Positions 26,300 through 39,261 of a DNA stretch of 64,000 nucleotides are shown in pieces (within the stretch, counting starts at the first letter, position 1; the number at the start of each line of letters is the position of its first letter). Both the position numbers and the translations under genes were made by a program. The notes under the pieces were generated by a model that did no database searches, had not been told where the DNA came from, and saw only the letters and a program-made list of their open reading frames with translations. Source of the DNA: Kappaphycus alvarezii (lineage: Eukaryota; Rhodophyta; Florideophyceae; Gigartinales; Solieriaceae); the NCBI GenBank assembly GCA_002205965.3, contig NADL03000767.1, forward strand, positions 186,001 through 250,000. Reading direction: 5' to 3'.

Positions 26300-26545
26300 G
26301 GCGGTGGTGTTGGCGAAGACTGAGGGGGGGAGTCGCGAAGGGGGAAGTACAAGCGGGGGGGAAGAAGCGGCGTCGTTGTTGGGGGAGCATGGTTGCGCGG
26401 AGACGACCTGGAAGAATCGCATCAGCCAAATGCACAAGTGGTTGGCGTTCTGCGATGAAGATGTTCGTACCGCTCTACCGGCAACCGAAGGGGATGTACT
26501 GGAGAGTACAAACGCAAGGGTGGGAAATAACTGGCAAATGCAGTG
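26300..26545 (+). pseudogene. Tyrosine recombinase N-terminal remnant
   Basis: GCAETTWKNRISQMHKWLAF followed by CDEDVRTALPATEGDVL matches the helical SAM-like N-terminal DNA-binding domain of phage-integrase-family recombinases (the pattern S..T...Y...++.F..FC). The ORF then turns into unrelated sequence and stops at 26545. No catalytic domain was found in the next 1.3 kb, so the gene appears truncated. Confidence 0.5.
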
Positions 26546-27886
26546 AACGTTCATGACGGAAAGTTGGTCCACTCGAATGCTCATCATATTGCATCGAAAA
26601 AATTCTTGGCTCGTGAAATGCGTAGGAAATTTGGTATGGCATAAATTGAGCCTTAGAAGTTGACTGATGCAAGGTCATGAATACCGCATCATGCCGAACA
26701 AATTGTCGGGGTCGTGCAGTGGCAATATGCAATCGCGGTCTCTTCAGTCTATAATAATATGCCGACGTTCATATCATCCATCCTGTGCATGTGCTCCGCA
26801 TCCTTCTCCTCCTTTTTTGCTCAAGCTCTAAGAGAAGCACTTTAAGTTCCTTGCTTTCCTCATCGGTCCTTAGTCGCGCCCAAAGGTATGATATATGTAA
26901 TGAGCTGCACTTCAGTATCCTCACCATCGGATGACGAATAACGCAAGTTTGACTGGCTTTGAGACTCATACTGGCTTCGAATATTAAAGAGGCAGTATCG
27001 GATATATTCCCTAACATTCTGAATTTTACATTCCCTTTCAGTCTCAGTCTTTTCGTTCTTTTCAGTTCTGTAAAGTTCATCTATTTCGTCCATATCTGCG
27101 ATTATGTAATCGAAAAGAGTCTTATTTTTTCCGTGAAACTCCTTGGTCCGATATGGTAGGCATTTCTCTATTGTTTCTTCCTCCATCGCTGATAAGCTTC
27201 TTGAAAAGATCTATTTTTGTCTTCGCCGCTTCCAACGGCACATGTAAAAGGCAGACAAAAGTAGAGGTAGATGCCATAAATATGATTTTCAAAATAAGAT
27301 TGCTCTGGACAACACTTCGCGGCATATGCCCAAGATTAAGGAGAAAGCACATACTGAGACCTTAGTTGAGTCAGAAAAGCCGTGTAACTTGCTGCAATGC
27401 TGGCGTTATTGGCGAAGCTACTGGCCCATAATAGATAGGATGAGCAAAAGGAGAGCCAGCAGAGTGGCTAGGAGAGATGAGAAGGTTATTTGTAGTCTTT
27501 AATGTGTATAGGAAACTGGGACTCTACGAGTGGAGATTTGAGCAGTTGAATTAGGATTTGATGTTTGTGTGGGATGTGAAGTGAAAGAGAGTGTGAGATT
27601 GGGTTTGATCACGAAATTATTGTCAAGTTAAAGTGAATGGATTTATGAGTGGGTGTGGTAGGGTGGTAGGGTATAAATAAAATGAGAGGGGAGTTTCTGT
27701 TCATTTTCTTATGAAGCCATGTGATGTACTCTCGAGACAAGTACATGAGACTGCCCATACCTAATCCCATACTCCATCGTCCCTTTGACGTAACGGTAGC
27801 AACCTCTTCAGCTTGCCAATGCGACTGAAGAGGTTCTTCGCAGAACTAAGACAGTCTGCCAACCGCAAAAATAATATCGTGACGAG
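26546..27886. other. AT-rich, possible hypothetical minus-strand gene fragment
   Basis: Minus-strand ORFs at 27352-27122 and 27186-26860 overlap and could be one frame-slipped polypeptide (TKIDLFKKLIS followed by ETIEKCLPYRTKEFHGKNK and DYIIADMDEIDELYR). The sequence is charged and helical and resembles nothing I recognise. Around 27640-27690 there are GGTAGGGT repeats followed by a TATAAATAAAA stretch. Support for a real gene is weak. Confidence 0.3.
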
Positions 27887-28228
27887 TCACAAGAAGCAAC
27901 AAATGCGGTATGATACGATTTTGACAGTTTTTGGCGTAAAAAAGCTGTCTCGAGACAAGCCACATGAACTGCCGATTGCAGAGCGATAAGGAACTCTCAG
28001 AGGAAGACTGGTATCGACGGCAGTCCCGAACTTCGAGCTGGGAACTACCATAGGAGTTTCGAAGGGCCTCGCGTCAGTCATGCGAAAGCGTTTCAGAACC
28101 TTCTCAGTGTAGTCGCGCTGAGAGAGGTGAAGAGTGCGCTTGGAACGATCTCGAGTTACCTGAATCCTAAGAAACTCTGAATTACGGCTGAGAGACCCTC
28201 TAACAGGACTCTTTTTTATATTCGCCAT
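27887..28228 (-). pseudogene. Ty1/copia reverse transcriptase/RNase H fragment
   Basis: The minus-strand ORF contains IQVTRDRSKRTLHLSQRDY, VLKRFRMTDARPFETPM and then PYRSAIGSSCGL. This is the copia pattern G..i.rd.....l.Q..Y...vL..F.m.......tPm, followed by PYR.aiGsLmyl, at the end of the RT domain. It is an isolated fragment of about 110 codons with no gag, integrase or LTR found beside it. A second copia piece from a further-downstream part of pol lies at 43.66-44.47 kb. Confidence 0.8.
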
Positions 28229-31200
28229 GTAATTCGGATGGCATCTTTTTCGTGGCTAGAGCTGGGCAAATCTATTGCTTTTCGGCCAATTGTACTACAA
28301 TGCGGAATTTTCACTGAAATTTTAAAGATGTTCACTTTTCCGTAAGTAATTTAATGTAAGGAATCTGATAATCCTTATAAACCATGTCCCCGGTCGCTAT
28401 CTGTCTCTACTTCTGATCAGGGCACCATGAACGATTTGAGTTCTCGTTTTCGGATCCAGTAGATAGTTAATTTTAGCAATTAGTCTGTTTTTTGTTGGTA
28501 TTCCGTAGTTGGTATTTTGATAGGTGGAGGGCTTTATGTATCATCTAAAACCTCTGCTTAAAGTATGAAGAAGCGTCCTCTTGAAATGGAGAAGGTTTGT
28601 GCTAGTACAAGGCGTCGCTATCTGTCTTCCTCACCGACTGCTAGCCTAATTTTTCTGATTTTTACTTCATGTAATAATACCTCGGAAGCTTGAGAGGGAG
28701 ATGGATGTTGATATTTAAAGGATGAGGTTGATGAGGGTCAAAAAAGCCAAAAAGGACCAACCCCGCTTCTTCAGGCTAATCTGGTGCAGAAATCTAGCCT
28801 CTGGTAGAAAATAGAGCCACCTAAGGAGATTTCGATGACTTATTAATTCTAAAAAGTATGACGGAGCGCTGTATAGCCTTTCATCAATTGATAAGGAGTT
28901 GAGGACAAAATTTAGAATCTAAATTTTTGCGAGGCGAAAACTGCAGCGAGAGCTCCCCTTTCCATAGAAGTATGATTACCCTTAGTCGATTTCATGGTTC
29001 GTCTTGAATACTGAATTGGATAAATCTTCCAAATAAACTTTTTTTGCGTCAAAAAGCCTCAACTACTACTTTTGTTGGATTTTTAACGATGTACGTGGTA
29101 AAAAATTCATACTACGCGAGCTCTTAGGAGAAGTGATTTTTTTTGGTCATATAGTAGAATTTTCCTGTCAATTCCTGTCAATTTCTCAGTCAAAATGTAC
29201 TCCCTGTTTCCAGATGTAGTTTACCGGAGCATAGCAGAAAGTTAGGCAAATTATTTAATGAAACAATAATAAACAACTGCTAATCAAAAGGTATGAGCAA
29301 TTCTGTAGTTTTATCGAGGTAAGATTACTCTTTCACTGCCATAGGTTTTTTTATCGATATTTACAGCAGTGGAAGCTGCTATATGATCGACTAGGGGGAA
29401 AGAAGGCTTGGAGAATTTGCACTTAGTGATATTGGGCTCCCATCCTGCATCTACGGTGACTTGATTTTTAATGTGAATATGTACCAAATTCTCTTCTATT
29501 GACTTTAGAAGAACAATTATTAATCAAGAGAAACTTTCAAAAATTCGACGCTTTCGATTATTTTGCCAACCATACTTTTTGTTACGGGAGCAGTCATAAA
29601 TCTAAAGAGGTTGACTTGAACCATAAAAGTTATGAAAAGAAATATGAAGTTTCTCGTTCACCCAAAATTTTCTCTCATTCCAGTGTCTCAACATTTTTCA
29701 AAAGAGTCAAAGGTGGTAAAGATAACACCCTTAAGCAGCTCATCGAATGTTTCATCAATATTTGGCATTTACAATTTTCATATTTGGCATTTAAACCTAC
29801 TCAGTTTCATTGTAAAGCGAAGGGTTCGGAATTGTACACAGAAATGAGTTATTGCATTTTTTGTCAGCTATGACGATCGATGATGACAGTGCTGTGGATA
29901 ATGTGGAGAAAGGATACCTACTTTTACTAAATCTCGAATGTCATTTCATACATTTCGTTTTGTATCAAAGGTATCCCTCCTATTCGATTATAGATTGAGG
30001 TTGGACACATGAGTGAAAGAAATAAAAGATAGCAGAAGCTCCTTTTTGGTGAAAACAATAACTCCCGTCTTGGTAGAATAGTTATTGATTTTGGCCTTAT
30101 ATTTTCCAAAAATGCTAGCTAAACATGTTCTCAAAACTCCAAAATCAATATTTCTATTTTGGAGGAAATGATTTTTGGATGAAATGATCTAAGGATCCTT
30201 TAAAATTTCTCTTCCTTTCGATCGGTTGCAAAAATATTTCAATTTCTGCCATTATCAACGCTTCAACTGAGTTATGTTTCAACCCCCTAGGCAAAGCACG
30301 ACCCGCCATAGGTGACATTTTGGACCCGATACCCATTTATACTCGGTGGGTTCGCGAGAACATATTTCGGTTCCCAACTACAATCTTGGATAATTATAGT
30401 TCCGTTATCCAAGGCCTAACTTCTTTGATGTTATCGTTAGATGTATGTCAGAAGCAAAGAGTACGGCCAGGGTGTTTTACTTGGACTTTACGAACGAGAA
30501 GATCGGCGTTATCGTTGGCGGACTTGTGTGCGTCCCGTGATTTCCGACCTCATCCTCTACTTGAAGGTATAAGAGTTGGGGATATCCGTATGGGAAGGTA
30601 GAAGAGCTAGAAATGTGTACCGGAACGTATACTTTCTAGTACTCTTCGAGAGTAGGGATGAAACATCTAGCAGTCTAGTTGCTTTATATAATGCGGTCGG
30701 AGTTTGACGAGTAAATATGGATAAAAAAGGATGCTTATATAATCAAACGAGAGGGACCACATTAGTTCCGATCCTTCTCATTTCAGTGATCTTTTTGACA
30801 TCCCAAAGTTGCGTCTATGAATAAAAAAGTCTTTATACGGAATTATCTACTTTCCCGATACAGCAACCAGAAGAATAGGATATTCTGATTCAGGATACGC
30901 TACAAGGACAGCCTACATCTTGTTTTGGTGTTGTATTTTGGGAATGGGAGGATAGATGATAGCGAAGAACCTTTCTTACTTCTTTTGACCGCTGAACGTT
31001 TTCGTTACTGCACTGGAAAGGGTGATGAAACTCTGATCTTTTGTTATATTATCTTTAAAGTACCTTGGTGAGTTGTTCCTTGATCTGATGAAAGATATCT
31101 TGAGAATTCATTTAAGCAGAGGTAAAAATAAGCTTTACTAAATAAACAGAATAGAATGAGTGTTACAACTTCGCGGTCAAGAAGAAATAAATAAAATCAT
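28229..31200. other. AT-rich gene-poor stretch
   Basis: The longest ORF (29499-29873, +, 124 codons, from a non-ATG start) is basic and aromatic, with no recognisable domain, and is probably chance. No RNA gene, hairpin or tandem array was recognised. Likely old repeat DNA. Confidence 0.5.
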
Positions 31201-32075
31201 ACATTAAAGCGATCTAAATTTGTGTGAAGCAAGAACGCACAAAGCACATGCAACTAAGTGTGCAAGAAAACAGTAAAGGAAAAGTAAAAAACAAGAACGC
31301 ACGAGGATTTGACAAGCACAGGAGCGGCAGAAAGGTACAAAAAAGTGCCAAAAAACGCTCGCTGCACGGGCGAGCAAAAGTGTAATACCAGGGTGTGGAA
31401 TCAGTACGAAAAAAAGAACGCACACGAGGATAGCTGTCAGGAGCCATGTGGTACAAAATTGATTGATAAGCGAAAAAATTAATGAACAGGGCGCGGGAGA
31501 GGAAGTATATCAGACAAGCGAGCGGAAGCAATCCGAAAAAAGAAATCTTGAGGCGCGCCGAGAAAAAGTGCGGAACATGAGTCAATAATCAGCGCAAAGT
31601 AATTGCGCAAAAGGCTGGAACGATCAAAACTGTGAGAAAATTGCCGGAAAGCAGGGCAAAGAAAAAGCACCAGAGGTGTTGATAGGCAATACTGGGATAC
31701 AGTTTGCGAAAACAGCGCGAAACAAGAACTCACAAGGAGAGAGTTATCAAAAGTGCAGCAAAAGAGTGCTGAAGCAGTGCAAAGCAAGTACGCACATTCG
31801 GCGTGCGAAGAAGGGTGCGAGACAACAGCGCGAAAGCAGCGCGACGCAAGAATGCACATTTAATGGGCTCTGATGGGTGCGAAGTAACTATACCAAAGTA
31901 TTGCGATAAAGGAAAGCCAAAAAAGCGCGAATAGGATTACTGGATAGCAGTTCGGGACCATGCCAAAGATAGATCGCGCAAGGCGTAGGTAAGCAATGGT
32001 ACAGGACAATAATTCGGGACCATTTCAAAGCAAGAACGAATAAGAGGGTAACTGAGAGCGGAATATGACAAGTGT
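31201..32075. repeat. Diverged tandem repeat, period about 61 bp, about 14 units
   Basis: A core resembling GCAAAGCAAGAACGCACAAG recurs near 31227, 31289, 31351, 31411, 31471, 31532, 31592, 31654, 31716, 31779, 31838, 31898, 31959 and 32022. Steps are 57-63 bases. Better-conserved cores are at 31227, 31289, 31411, 31718, 31783 and 32029; the others are diverged but keep register. The words TTCGGGACCAT and AAAGTGC recur between cores. The minus-strand ORFs here are by-products of the array. Confidence 0.7.
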
Positions 32076-32793
32076 CTGTGTATTGTGCTGTTTGTGCTTA
32101 GGGCGCAACTTTAGGCCGTGGTTATACGGCAGTCATTTTGAAAAATTTATTTTCAGTTACTAATGCTACTCATTTTACGCATTTTTTTATAAAGTGCTGT
32201 ACACCGGCTGAGCGGCTACTTATTTCGGCTCACAACTGAGCCACTGGTAGATGATTGTGCAAATCGTTTCAACGAGGGAGCGGTATCGGGCCGCAATGCG
32301 CGCAATTTACTCTTCTATAAACAAGGAGGTGGGTGGGGACGGCACCCTAAGAGAATCAACGGCGATGGGTTGGAAACAGAAGCCCTTCTCGCGATAAGGG
32401 TTATCGGAGAGAGGTACTAAGCGATGGGGAGCTTGCGCTAAAGGTCCTTTATTTTTTTCTCGGTATATCTGAGTAGCGGCGCGGGTAGCTGCTTTCTTCC
32501 CTTCTGTGATGGAGGAAGGTATGAATGATGAAACGATGGTGACGTCACAGGTTGTAGGCCGCTCCCGGGGTCTAGTGGAAGAAAGAAACCAGTCGAATAC
32601 AACGTCTTCGGTCGCAAATCGGTTTCAGGATCAGAGGCCTGGTCTCTAAATGGCAGTCCAGACCTGGAGCGCGAAATAAACGATATACTAGGACACTAAT
32701 GATATGGCGTTGGGTGGGCAAACCCCGGGAGTCATGTTTCAACATCATTTTTGCTGTCCTTTCAAATGATTGCTCACATTATTCACACTGCAG
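32076..32793. other. No supported gene
   Basis: Contains GC-richer patches (about 32280-32420 and 32550-32640) but no ORF or structured RNA that I can support. Confidence 0.4.
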
Positions 32794-33006
32794 CTAAATT
32801 GATTCCTTATACGCTGAACGCTTGAGTTTTGGACGCATCATTAAGCTCCAGCGTGTACCAAAAACTGTCGCTGCCATCATCTGATGCGCTCTGAGGAAGG
32901 TGGTGGCAATAGTTTTCCGAAAAGCGAGGCCGCGGATCCGGTTTCGAGAAAGTTGATCACTGTAAGCATAGGGACCGGGTAAATTTTCGAGAAAGCATCT
33001 TTTCAC
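32794..33006 (-). pseudogene. Fragment of RT/nuclease-family ORF, copy B
   Basis: The minus-strand ORF reads RIRGLAFRKTIATTF and then TRWSLMMRPKL. The same arrangement, RIRGLAFRHCAAAAF followed by KLWSIMLRRHL, occurs in the larger copy at 40.22-40.00 kb, just ahead of its zinc-ribbon-like block. This is therefore a short piece of the same dispersed family. A minus-strand ORF at 33366-33154 contains TALFIPVAVATSL and may be part of the same remnant, but that link is weak. Confidence 0.5.
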
Positions 33007-33369
33007 ATTTTTTCATCCAATTGGCCGCACCATATTTAAATGTGTATGAATTTTTCCGTGTTTTGGCAGCAATGGAGGTATGGTTATAGGTGCCTAGGTA
33101 TGTATGTATAGTGTTATCAGTGACGTGACGCACAAATCCGTACAGAGGGGATCTTACTTGAGCGAGACCGAAAGACAGATCGCCTCCATTACTTTCGCCA
33201 AGAAGAGCCGATAGTCGAGTGACTGTGTATATTGCTGTCCATAGGCTTGCGGGACAGCATCCAGGAGGCTGGTGGCAACAGCTACAGGTATAAACAGAGC
33301 AGTTACTGATAAAATTTGTCCGTTAAGGCGAATGACAAGACACGCTTGATCCCCTGCAGCTTCCAAGAG

Positions 33370-36300
33370 GGCGCTATTCTGGAGGGAAGCGTATGAAGAG
33401 CGTTGTATTGAGAAAATATTAGGATAGGTAGATTGAATAAATATTAAATTGCTTGAAATAGGACCTGAGATAATAATGTACAGAAAACCAATTTAATAGT
33501 AGATGATCAATGGGGACAGTTCGATGGGACTATAATTTGCTAAAATAATTCTTACAAACCAAGATATCTTTTACTGTAGAGTAGAGTAAAACCGCTACCA
33601 GAAATCATAACAAAAATGCAAGTATTTTTAACCAAATTCAGGCTCAGTAGTAAATATAGAATACTTTTCTAGGTGAGCATAAATCAAAATTATACTTTCC
33701 CGGCAACAATATTCCAGTAATTATATCTTCGGAATTTAAAAATGGCTTTCAGATGCAAAGATTATTTAAAATGTAATACAGTAAAAGTTGGGACCATTGA
33801 AAAATAGAAAAACCATTCTTCGATGATTCACGCCAAGTATAAATTTTGGGTCTCCGATTGCTGAAATAAAGGATCCATATAATTTATTTATGTTCTATTT
33901 ACTGTCGTGAAGTGTATTTTTTGCCCTTACTACTATTTCTATCCTACGTAGTATATACTTTCTCTATCCTATTGTACTGTTAGCGATATCTGTTAGGACT
34001 TTTGTAGTGTAAGGGTCAGTAGGACCTTCCGCAGGATCATCCCCTAAGGAATTTAGTAAGTAGGTAGTAGATGTGCTAGAGATAGTCGACAGCATCTACT
34101 TCCTATAAAAGGCCAAGTTGCCTTGGGCACTGAAGTAAAACAACATCAACAATTTTAGTTCAACCTATTCAACTTGTCTACTATAAGCAAAAGCGACTAC
34201 AGTTTTTTACAGGCTCGCTGCTAACGCCGCCAGGCTGCATTTTATCCCTTGAAATTTCGCGACAAAGATAAAGTATTGTTCTACAATTTTGCATTACCGA
34301 ATTCAATGTGGAAAACACATTGAATAGATTTTCCGTTTCTTGTGAAATAGTTTTTCAATTTTCACATATAGGGAGTCCAAATACTCCGGGGGTCGGAGAG
34401 TGTGCGGAATCAGTCAGCTTGACTGCATGATTAAATATGCATGCCGAGGTCAATATATACGTGTCTTTGTCGTGTCCAGGAAAGGTCCTAAAAACACGCC
34501 GCAGAGGTTGAGGGTATGTAGAACTCGCCGGGGGCCATAAAACGTCCTCATGATGTTGCCATCATCCTCATACCAGTGATTGATAATTATACCCTCCTTT
34601 GCTGAATTTTGCCTTATAAACGGCTGGTTTGTTAGTAAGAAGCTCATATTCGTAGGATTAGCATGATGTGTAGCCTTAGCACTAACAAGTGTAGTGTGGC
34701 AGTGACTCGAGATGAGAAAAGGTGACTGCATGCGACCATAAAGCACGTTAAAGAGACGAGGGAGTAAAGAAAAAAGTACCTATACTAGTTCCAGTATCTA
34801 ATATAGATTAACACGGGTGAATGAATTGTGATTGGGAAGCTTATCCACCTTAATATTAATCAAGGTGAACCTAAGGCCCTGGAGTATGTGTACGGAAGCC
34901 ATAAAATTACCCGCAGCGAACTAGACAGCGAAGAAACATGCATAAGTGATTAAATTATCCACGATATTCCCATAGTGGTCGAAGAAAATGACGCTTTTGC
35001 AACAGTTTAAGTAGACAGTCATTGTATGGCGTCAACTAAAGATATAAGTTGTGGAAGAGAAACAGTTCAGTGCCAATATATTTTAGCGTGCAATAGGACT
35101 CTGATATGCACTATCTACCTTCAAATGACCTTATTCTGTGAAGTAAATGAAGTCGTACAGGTGCACTCACCTGTATATAAGTACCTTTTAAAATGCCCTG
35201 CCGGTATTTTGTGTATATGCCATTACTCTAATGTTTCAACTCGGGAATCATTCTGCGGACAAACGGGTCTGTAAGAAAGGATTCGGTTCGTTCAAAATTA
35301 ACTAAAACGTCGCACTTATCCTTGGAATACAGATACTCAAGGAAGCCTGTGTCGGATTCCACCACGAGGTAAACTGTCTGTTACCCAGATATTAGGCGTA
35401 ACTCTTTTTCGTTATACACCCAAGTTCCACACTACTGGATCTCCTTGTTGCATCTATCGGTTGACTAAGACGGCACAGGATCCTCTTCATTTCAAGAGAC
35501 CCTTAAGTAAAAGGCTGCACGGGATCAATGAGTAGTTGCACACTCCATTGAGCATTATAAAGAGGGAAAAAGTTGTTACTATTCCTTATGACTAAATTCA
35601 TGGAAGAATGACGCTTGGACGCAAACTTCAAATGCTGTCCTTGGTGTCTCTGGTATGGCTATCTACAAAGATGCCATATTTACCAATGAGTTTGCATGCA
35701 CATTATTTGCTTCGAGCGCGAGCTCATAGGGTTCAGTTAAGTATAACCTTCGCTAAAAGCTAAGCTGCGCATTGTGATCACCATTTGCACCCGCTCGCCT
35801 TGTTTGTGCACACCAACACTGGGATCCCAGAATCACAATTACTATTTGATTATTTTTGTTGCGGCCGAGGCTTCCATTTCCTATTTCTTTTTGTTCTGCA
35901 ATTTGAGACATTATATGTTCGTGCATCTACACACTTAGGAAAAGTGGCAAAGATGATGTAGCCGTATGAATTTAAATCCAGGAGAACCATGTATAATAAA
36001 ATTCATTGTAATGAATATCTTAATGCAATATTTGAGGCAAGCTGTTTGAAAGAGCCAAGCGGTAACGGTGTCGATACAAATGAAGATTTAGATGCCAATG
36101 AAGGTTAATGTAAGACATTAACAATATATGTACGTCCAGAAGCGTCTTCTGAGGAGGCATTGAATGATTTGCGTCAGCAATAATGTACTCAGTTTATTTG
36201 AAAATTTGTTATCCAGTAGTTTTTTTGAAATAATATGTCATAAATCGGATAAGATACATTTGTGCACTGTCACATGTTCATTCTTGTCAAATAAAGGCGA

Positions 36301-37460
36301 ATAGTTCTGTAATGGTCCAAATAATATGAAAATGGAATTCAAAATACTGCCCAACAATCCTGCCAAACAGATCTTCGTGAGATTCATGTATTTTTTTGCA
36401 TACAATTGTCCCAGTACTTGTTGAAGTAATGTGACAAATCTGGAGGTTATTTTGAATTGAAAACTTGAAGAATATATTCAATCTATATCTTGGCACAAAT
36501 AAACCACAAAAATCTCATAAGTATCCATATTGAGTGCTGAACTGCGTAAATTCACCGCCATACGACATTTATCACGGCGGTTGTACCCTATGAAGGTATT
36601 CTCTTGGTAGACTATCTAGACAGCAATATCTGCTACCATTCCATTGGCAGAATAAAACCCTCTTTTATATTTACCGCTGCCGCAAGGGTCCAACTAATAG
36701 AGATAATTTTCTGATCGATAATAGATCCTCTAAATAAATTCCACTCATATTCAAAACAAATCACCGTTCGAAGCAACTAAAATGTACTTTGACTCTGTTT
36801 GAAAAGCGTTCCTATGGGAAAATTTCAAAAATGATTTATGAATAGAATTTATTATGATCTGTAAAACTGTGCGCTGACTGAGTCAACTCTTATGATACAA
36901 AACATTATCGTTTCGATTCTACACAAAAATAAGTATTGGAAAATGGAGAACGAAGGCCCCATTTGTGATAATAACAGCAATTATTTTTTACTTTACTTCA
37001 AACTACAGCAAGTGAAATAATTAGATGGAATTACTGAGATTCGATGTCGATTACAGCGTAACTGAAGAATTGAAAAGAATTATGTAAATTACAATTTCTA
37101 CGAAAGCATATCAAAATAAGTTCGTACGTGTTCAGGGATGTGAAGATAAATGTACGAATTACTCTTTATTCTCTTAACAACGACCATACAAAATTGATTT
37201 CAATTCTTCGCTGGTTAGAGACATCCTTATGGGCAATGATGCTGATTGAATCCAATGGAACTTTTGTGAAAACCAACAGTTAAATGAAAAGTCATAGATT
37301 TTTTCTGTCAATGAAAATTATGATTTCTATAAGTTCAATTCAGAATTGTAGAGACTTAAACGATCCCCGATTCTAGAGAGGATATCGGATGAACAGTTCT
37401 TTGATGGTGCACTTCAAATTTCAGAAAGTATAGGGGTTGTGAAGTCCAGCGGAAGCAGAA
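33370..37460. other. AT-rich gene-poor stretch
   Basis: About 4 kb dense in stop codons. The only item of note is the LTR-like segment at 33991-34211. Short ORFs such as 34746-34450 (-) and 35026-35274 (+) carry no recognisable domain. Confidence 0.5.
33991..34211 (+). repeat. Possible solo LTR
   Basis: About 220 bp beginning TGTTAGGACT and ending TTTTTTACA, with a good TATA element (TATAAAA at 34104). A pyrimidine/A-rich leader follows (GTAAAACAACATCAACAATT). This arrangement is common in copia-type LTRs. No second copy and no target-site duplication were found in the window, so the call rests on layout alone. Confidence 0.3.
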
Positions 37461-37463
37461 GAG

Positions 37464-37900
37464 ATGATCAAGGATTCTACTGAAGCTAACGAGGAAGAGC
37501 GCAAATGGGGTAATTGTACAGTAAAAGATCACCTAAACCACCACCTCATCGAGGATGAAGCACGAGAGGGGCCTACAAGCTCTGGATCCGACTATAGCTA
37601 TGTCCAGGCTGATTCTTCTGCAGAAGCCTCTAGTCGCCCGAGGCCGGTCGCAAGGAGGGAGAGGAACACGGACAGAGGGTATTGCAAATTTTATTGCTCC
37701 ATCTGTGACTTATATTTTTTCACTGCAGAGTTGCCGGCGATTCAAGAGGCACGTTAAGATGTAATAAAGTAGCTTTCAGGATGAATGGAAGCAAGAAAAC
37801 CCCGCGGTGCAAATCTTGCGACCTAACCTACACCTAGTAAATTTATCTGCAGACTCATCTACGTAGCAAAAAAAAACATCATAGGAAGCTCTCTATACTC
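37464..37900 (+). pseudogene. Two-finger C2H2 protein remnant
   Basis: An acidic N-terminal stretch (STEANEEERKWGN, GSDYSYVQADSSAEASSRP) leads to YCSICDLYFFTAE, then, after a frame slip, RRFKRHVKM. That is a C-x2-C...H finger half in two frames. A second CxxC follows about 20 residues later (PRCKSCDLTYT), ending in KKHHR-like sequence. The layout, a low-complexity N-terminus then two C2H2 fingers at the C-terminus, is the same as the ORF at 46.99-47.72 kb. It may be a copy of the same repeat-borne gene. Confidence 0.4.
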
Positions 37901-38820
37901 TCCGAAAAACGATGCATTTAGAAAATTCCTTTTTGTATTGATTGTCGAAGTAAACTTTTTTCAAGATAGATTAAGAGAGAGAAGGAGAGAAAAGAAAACT
38001 AGTAAAAGAAAAAGAAAGAACATTGTTGATCCTTCTGCTCTACTTGGCGGGACCCCTGAAAAACTATTCTACCTTTTGCTTTCCAGTGTTTAAGAAGGTC
38101 TGCCTCGTGGAGGAGGGATTTCCTAGGAAATTTTTTTGATTTTCCCTGCGCCACCCAAGTGTTTGGCAGGGGGTTTCACTCTGATATTGCGAGCAGTGCA
38201 GTAAATTGATATGCTATGTTTTCATAGTGGGGTTCCGTGAGCTCCTCAGGTATCGTCCACCAATAAAGTGATGTAGATTAGACGAACTATACTTCTCGCA
38301 CAAAACAGCGAATACATAAAAACAGGGCAGACAATCGGTGTTTTGGCTGTATGGGCGATAAGTTGGTGGAGCATAGTACTACTTGCTGAGTATCACATGA
38401 ACTAAGACACGCCATCGCTAACAGTAATGAGTGTTATCTCCACTTGAGCTGTACGATCCAGCCACCTGACAGGACCTTGAAATAATCTAGAGCGCTGAAT
38501 CAATTCTGCTAATATAGCCTGAAACTTGAGCGGTACTGGGTCTTTTGGCGATAAAGCGGATGATTATTGACGAAGGAAAATTTTACATTGAGTTAGAAAG
38601 ACACTTTTCAACATCTTCTGTGGTTCTATAGACCTCATATGATTCTGAAGAGTTGTGTAAATAACTCTCTTTGCACTTTGAAACGTTATGATTGTTCATT
38701 GTAGACTACAAGATGCACGGTCCAGAATCTTTGAACTTTCCCAAATAAGCTTGTTGAGCTCTGGAATAATCTAGTTTCGTGTTCTCCATATCCCTATTCC
38801 TTAGGGCTTATATGGTTTTG
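37901..38820. other. No supported gene
   Basis: AT-rich, including a purine tract AGAGAGAAGGAGAGAAAAG near 37975. No ORF with recognisable features. Confidence 0.4.
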
Positions 38821-38822
38821 GA

Positions 38823-39135
38823 CTAAGCGGTACTTTTCCCAGTTACTAGTCTGGGAGCGAGATTCTTGCGCACGTGAAGAGGATCAAAAAACAATTCGAA
38901 GTTCATCATGCATTTCCCATACGCCGTATCGATAGACCTCTTATCATCTGCAATTGTGGTGCGATCCGAGGCGTCGAAACCAGGTATCTGTTTGCAGGCT
39001 ACGAAAAAACCCAGTCCAAGTATCGAGAGACTCAGTTCCAATGAAATGGGCAAAGACCATACACACCAGATGGCTATTAGTGCCATACCCCAGTACCGCA
39101 CTTATTTTTCCCATATGACTGGTCCCCAACTCCAT
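38823..39135 (-). pseudogene. Mutator-like (MULE) transposase fragment
   Basis: In two minus-strand frames the wording is MVFAHFIGTESLDTWTGFF, RSLQTD, then DDKRSIDTAYGKCM and FDPLHVRKNLAPRL. This corresponds to the MULE transposase core: the ..A+....E..e.w..Fl..L block, then the (S)D+..gi..A block with the second catalytic Asp, then C..H...N. The expected Cys-x2-His reads FDPLH, so the copy is mutated. About 100 codons survive. Neither terminal inverted repeats nor other parts were recognised. Confidence 0.6.
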
Positions 39136-39261
39136 TACAATAAACAGTATCTGCGGTACAAGTTCTGTCTTGCAGAACTTCTCTGCAATGGAAGGACAAA
39201 TAAAAATCTCCTGTAGTATCGTGCGTTATTATCGATATCACGGACATCTACGTCTTTCTCT

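Larger units (their letters stand above)
23451..26545 (+). mobile_element. DIRS-type (tyrosine recombinase) retroelement, damaged
   Basis: The order gag-like ORF, RT, RNase H, then the N-terminal part of a tyrosine recombinase is that of DIRS/Ngaro-like retroelements, which lack an integrase. G-runs (about 24710 and 25330) coincide with frame problems. The recombinase appears cut off near 26.5 kb, before any catalytic R..HxxR..Y block. I did not find terminal repeats, so the true ends are unknown. GC content is visibly higher than in the AT-rich DNA that follows. Confidence 0.7.

Noticed and set aside
25719..26435. 238-codon minus-strand open frame
   Set aside because: Shadow of the DIRS RNase H/linker region; no family features.
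29499..29873. 124-codon plus-strand open frame
   Set aside because: Isolated in AT-rich DNA, opens at a non-ATG codon, and has no recognisable domain or neighbour support.
31214..31859. Two minus-strand open frames rich in Phe, Leu, Cys and Ser
   Set aside because: Generated by the ~61-bp tandem repeat; the residue pattern repeats with the array.
31201..32075. CRISPR-like array
   Set aside because: Regular period, but there are no identical repeats separated by unique spacers; whole units are diverged tandem copies in a eukaryotic context.
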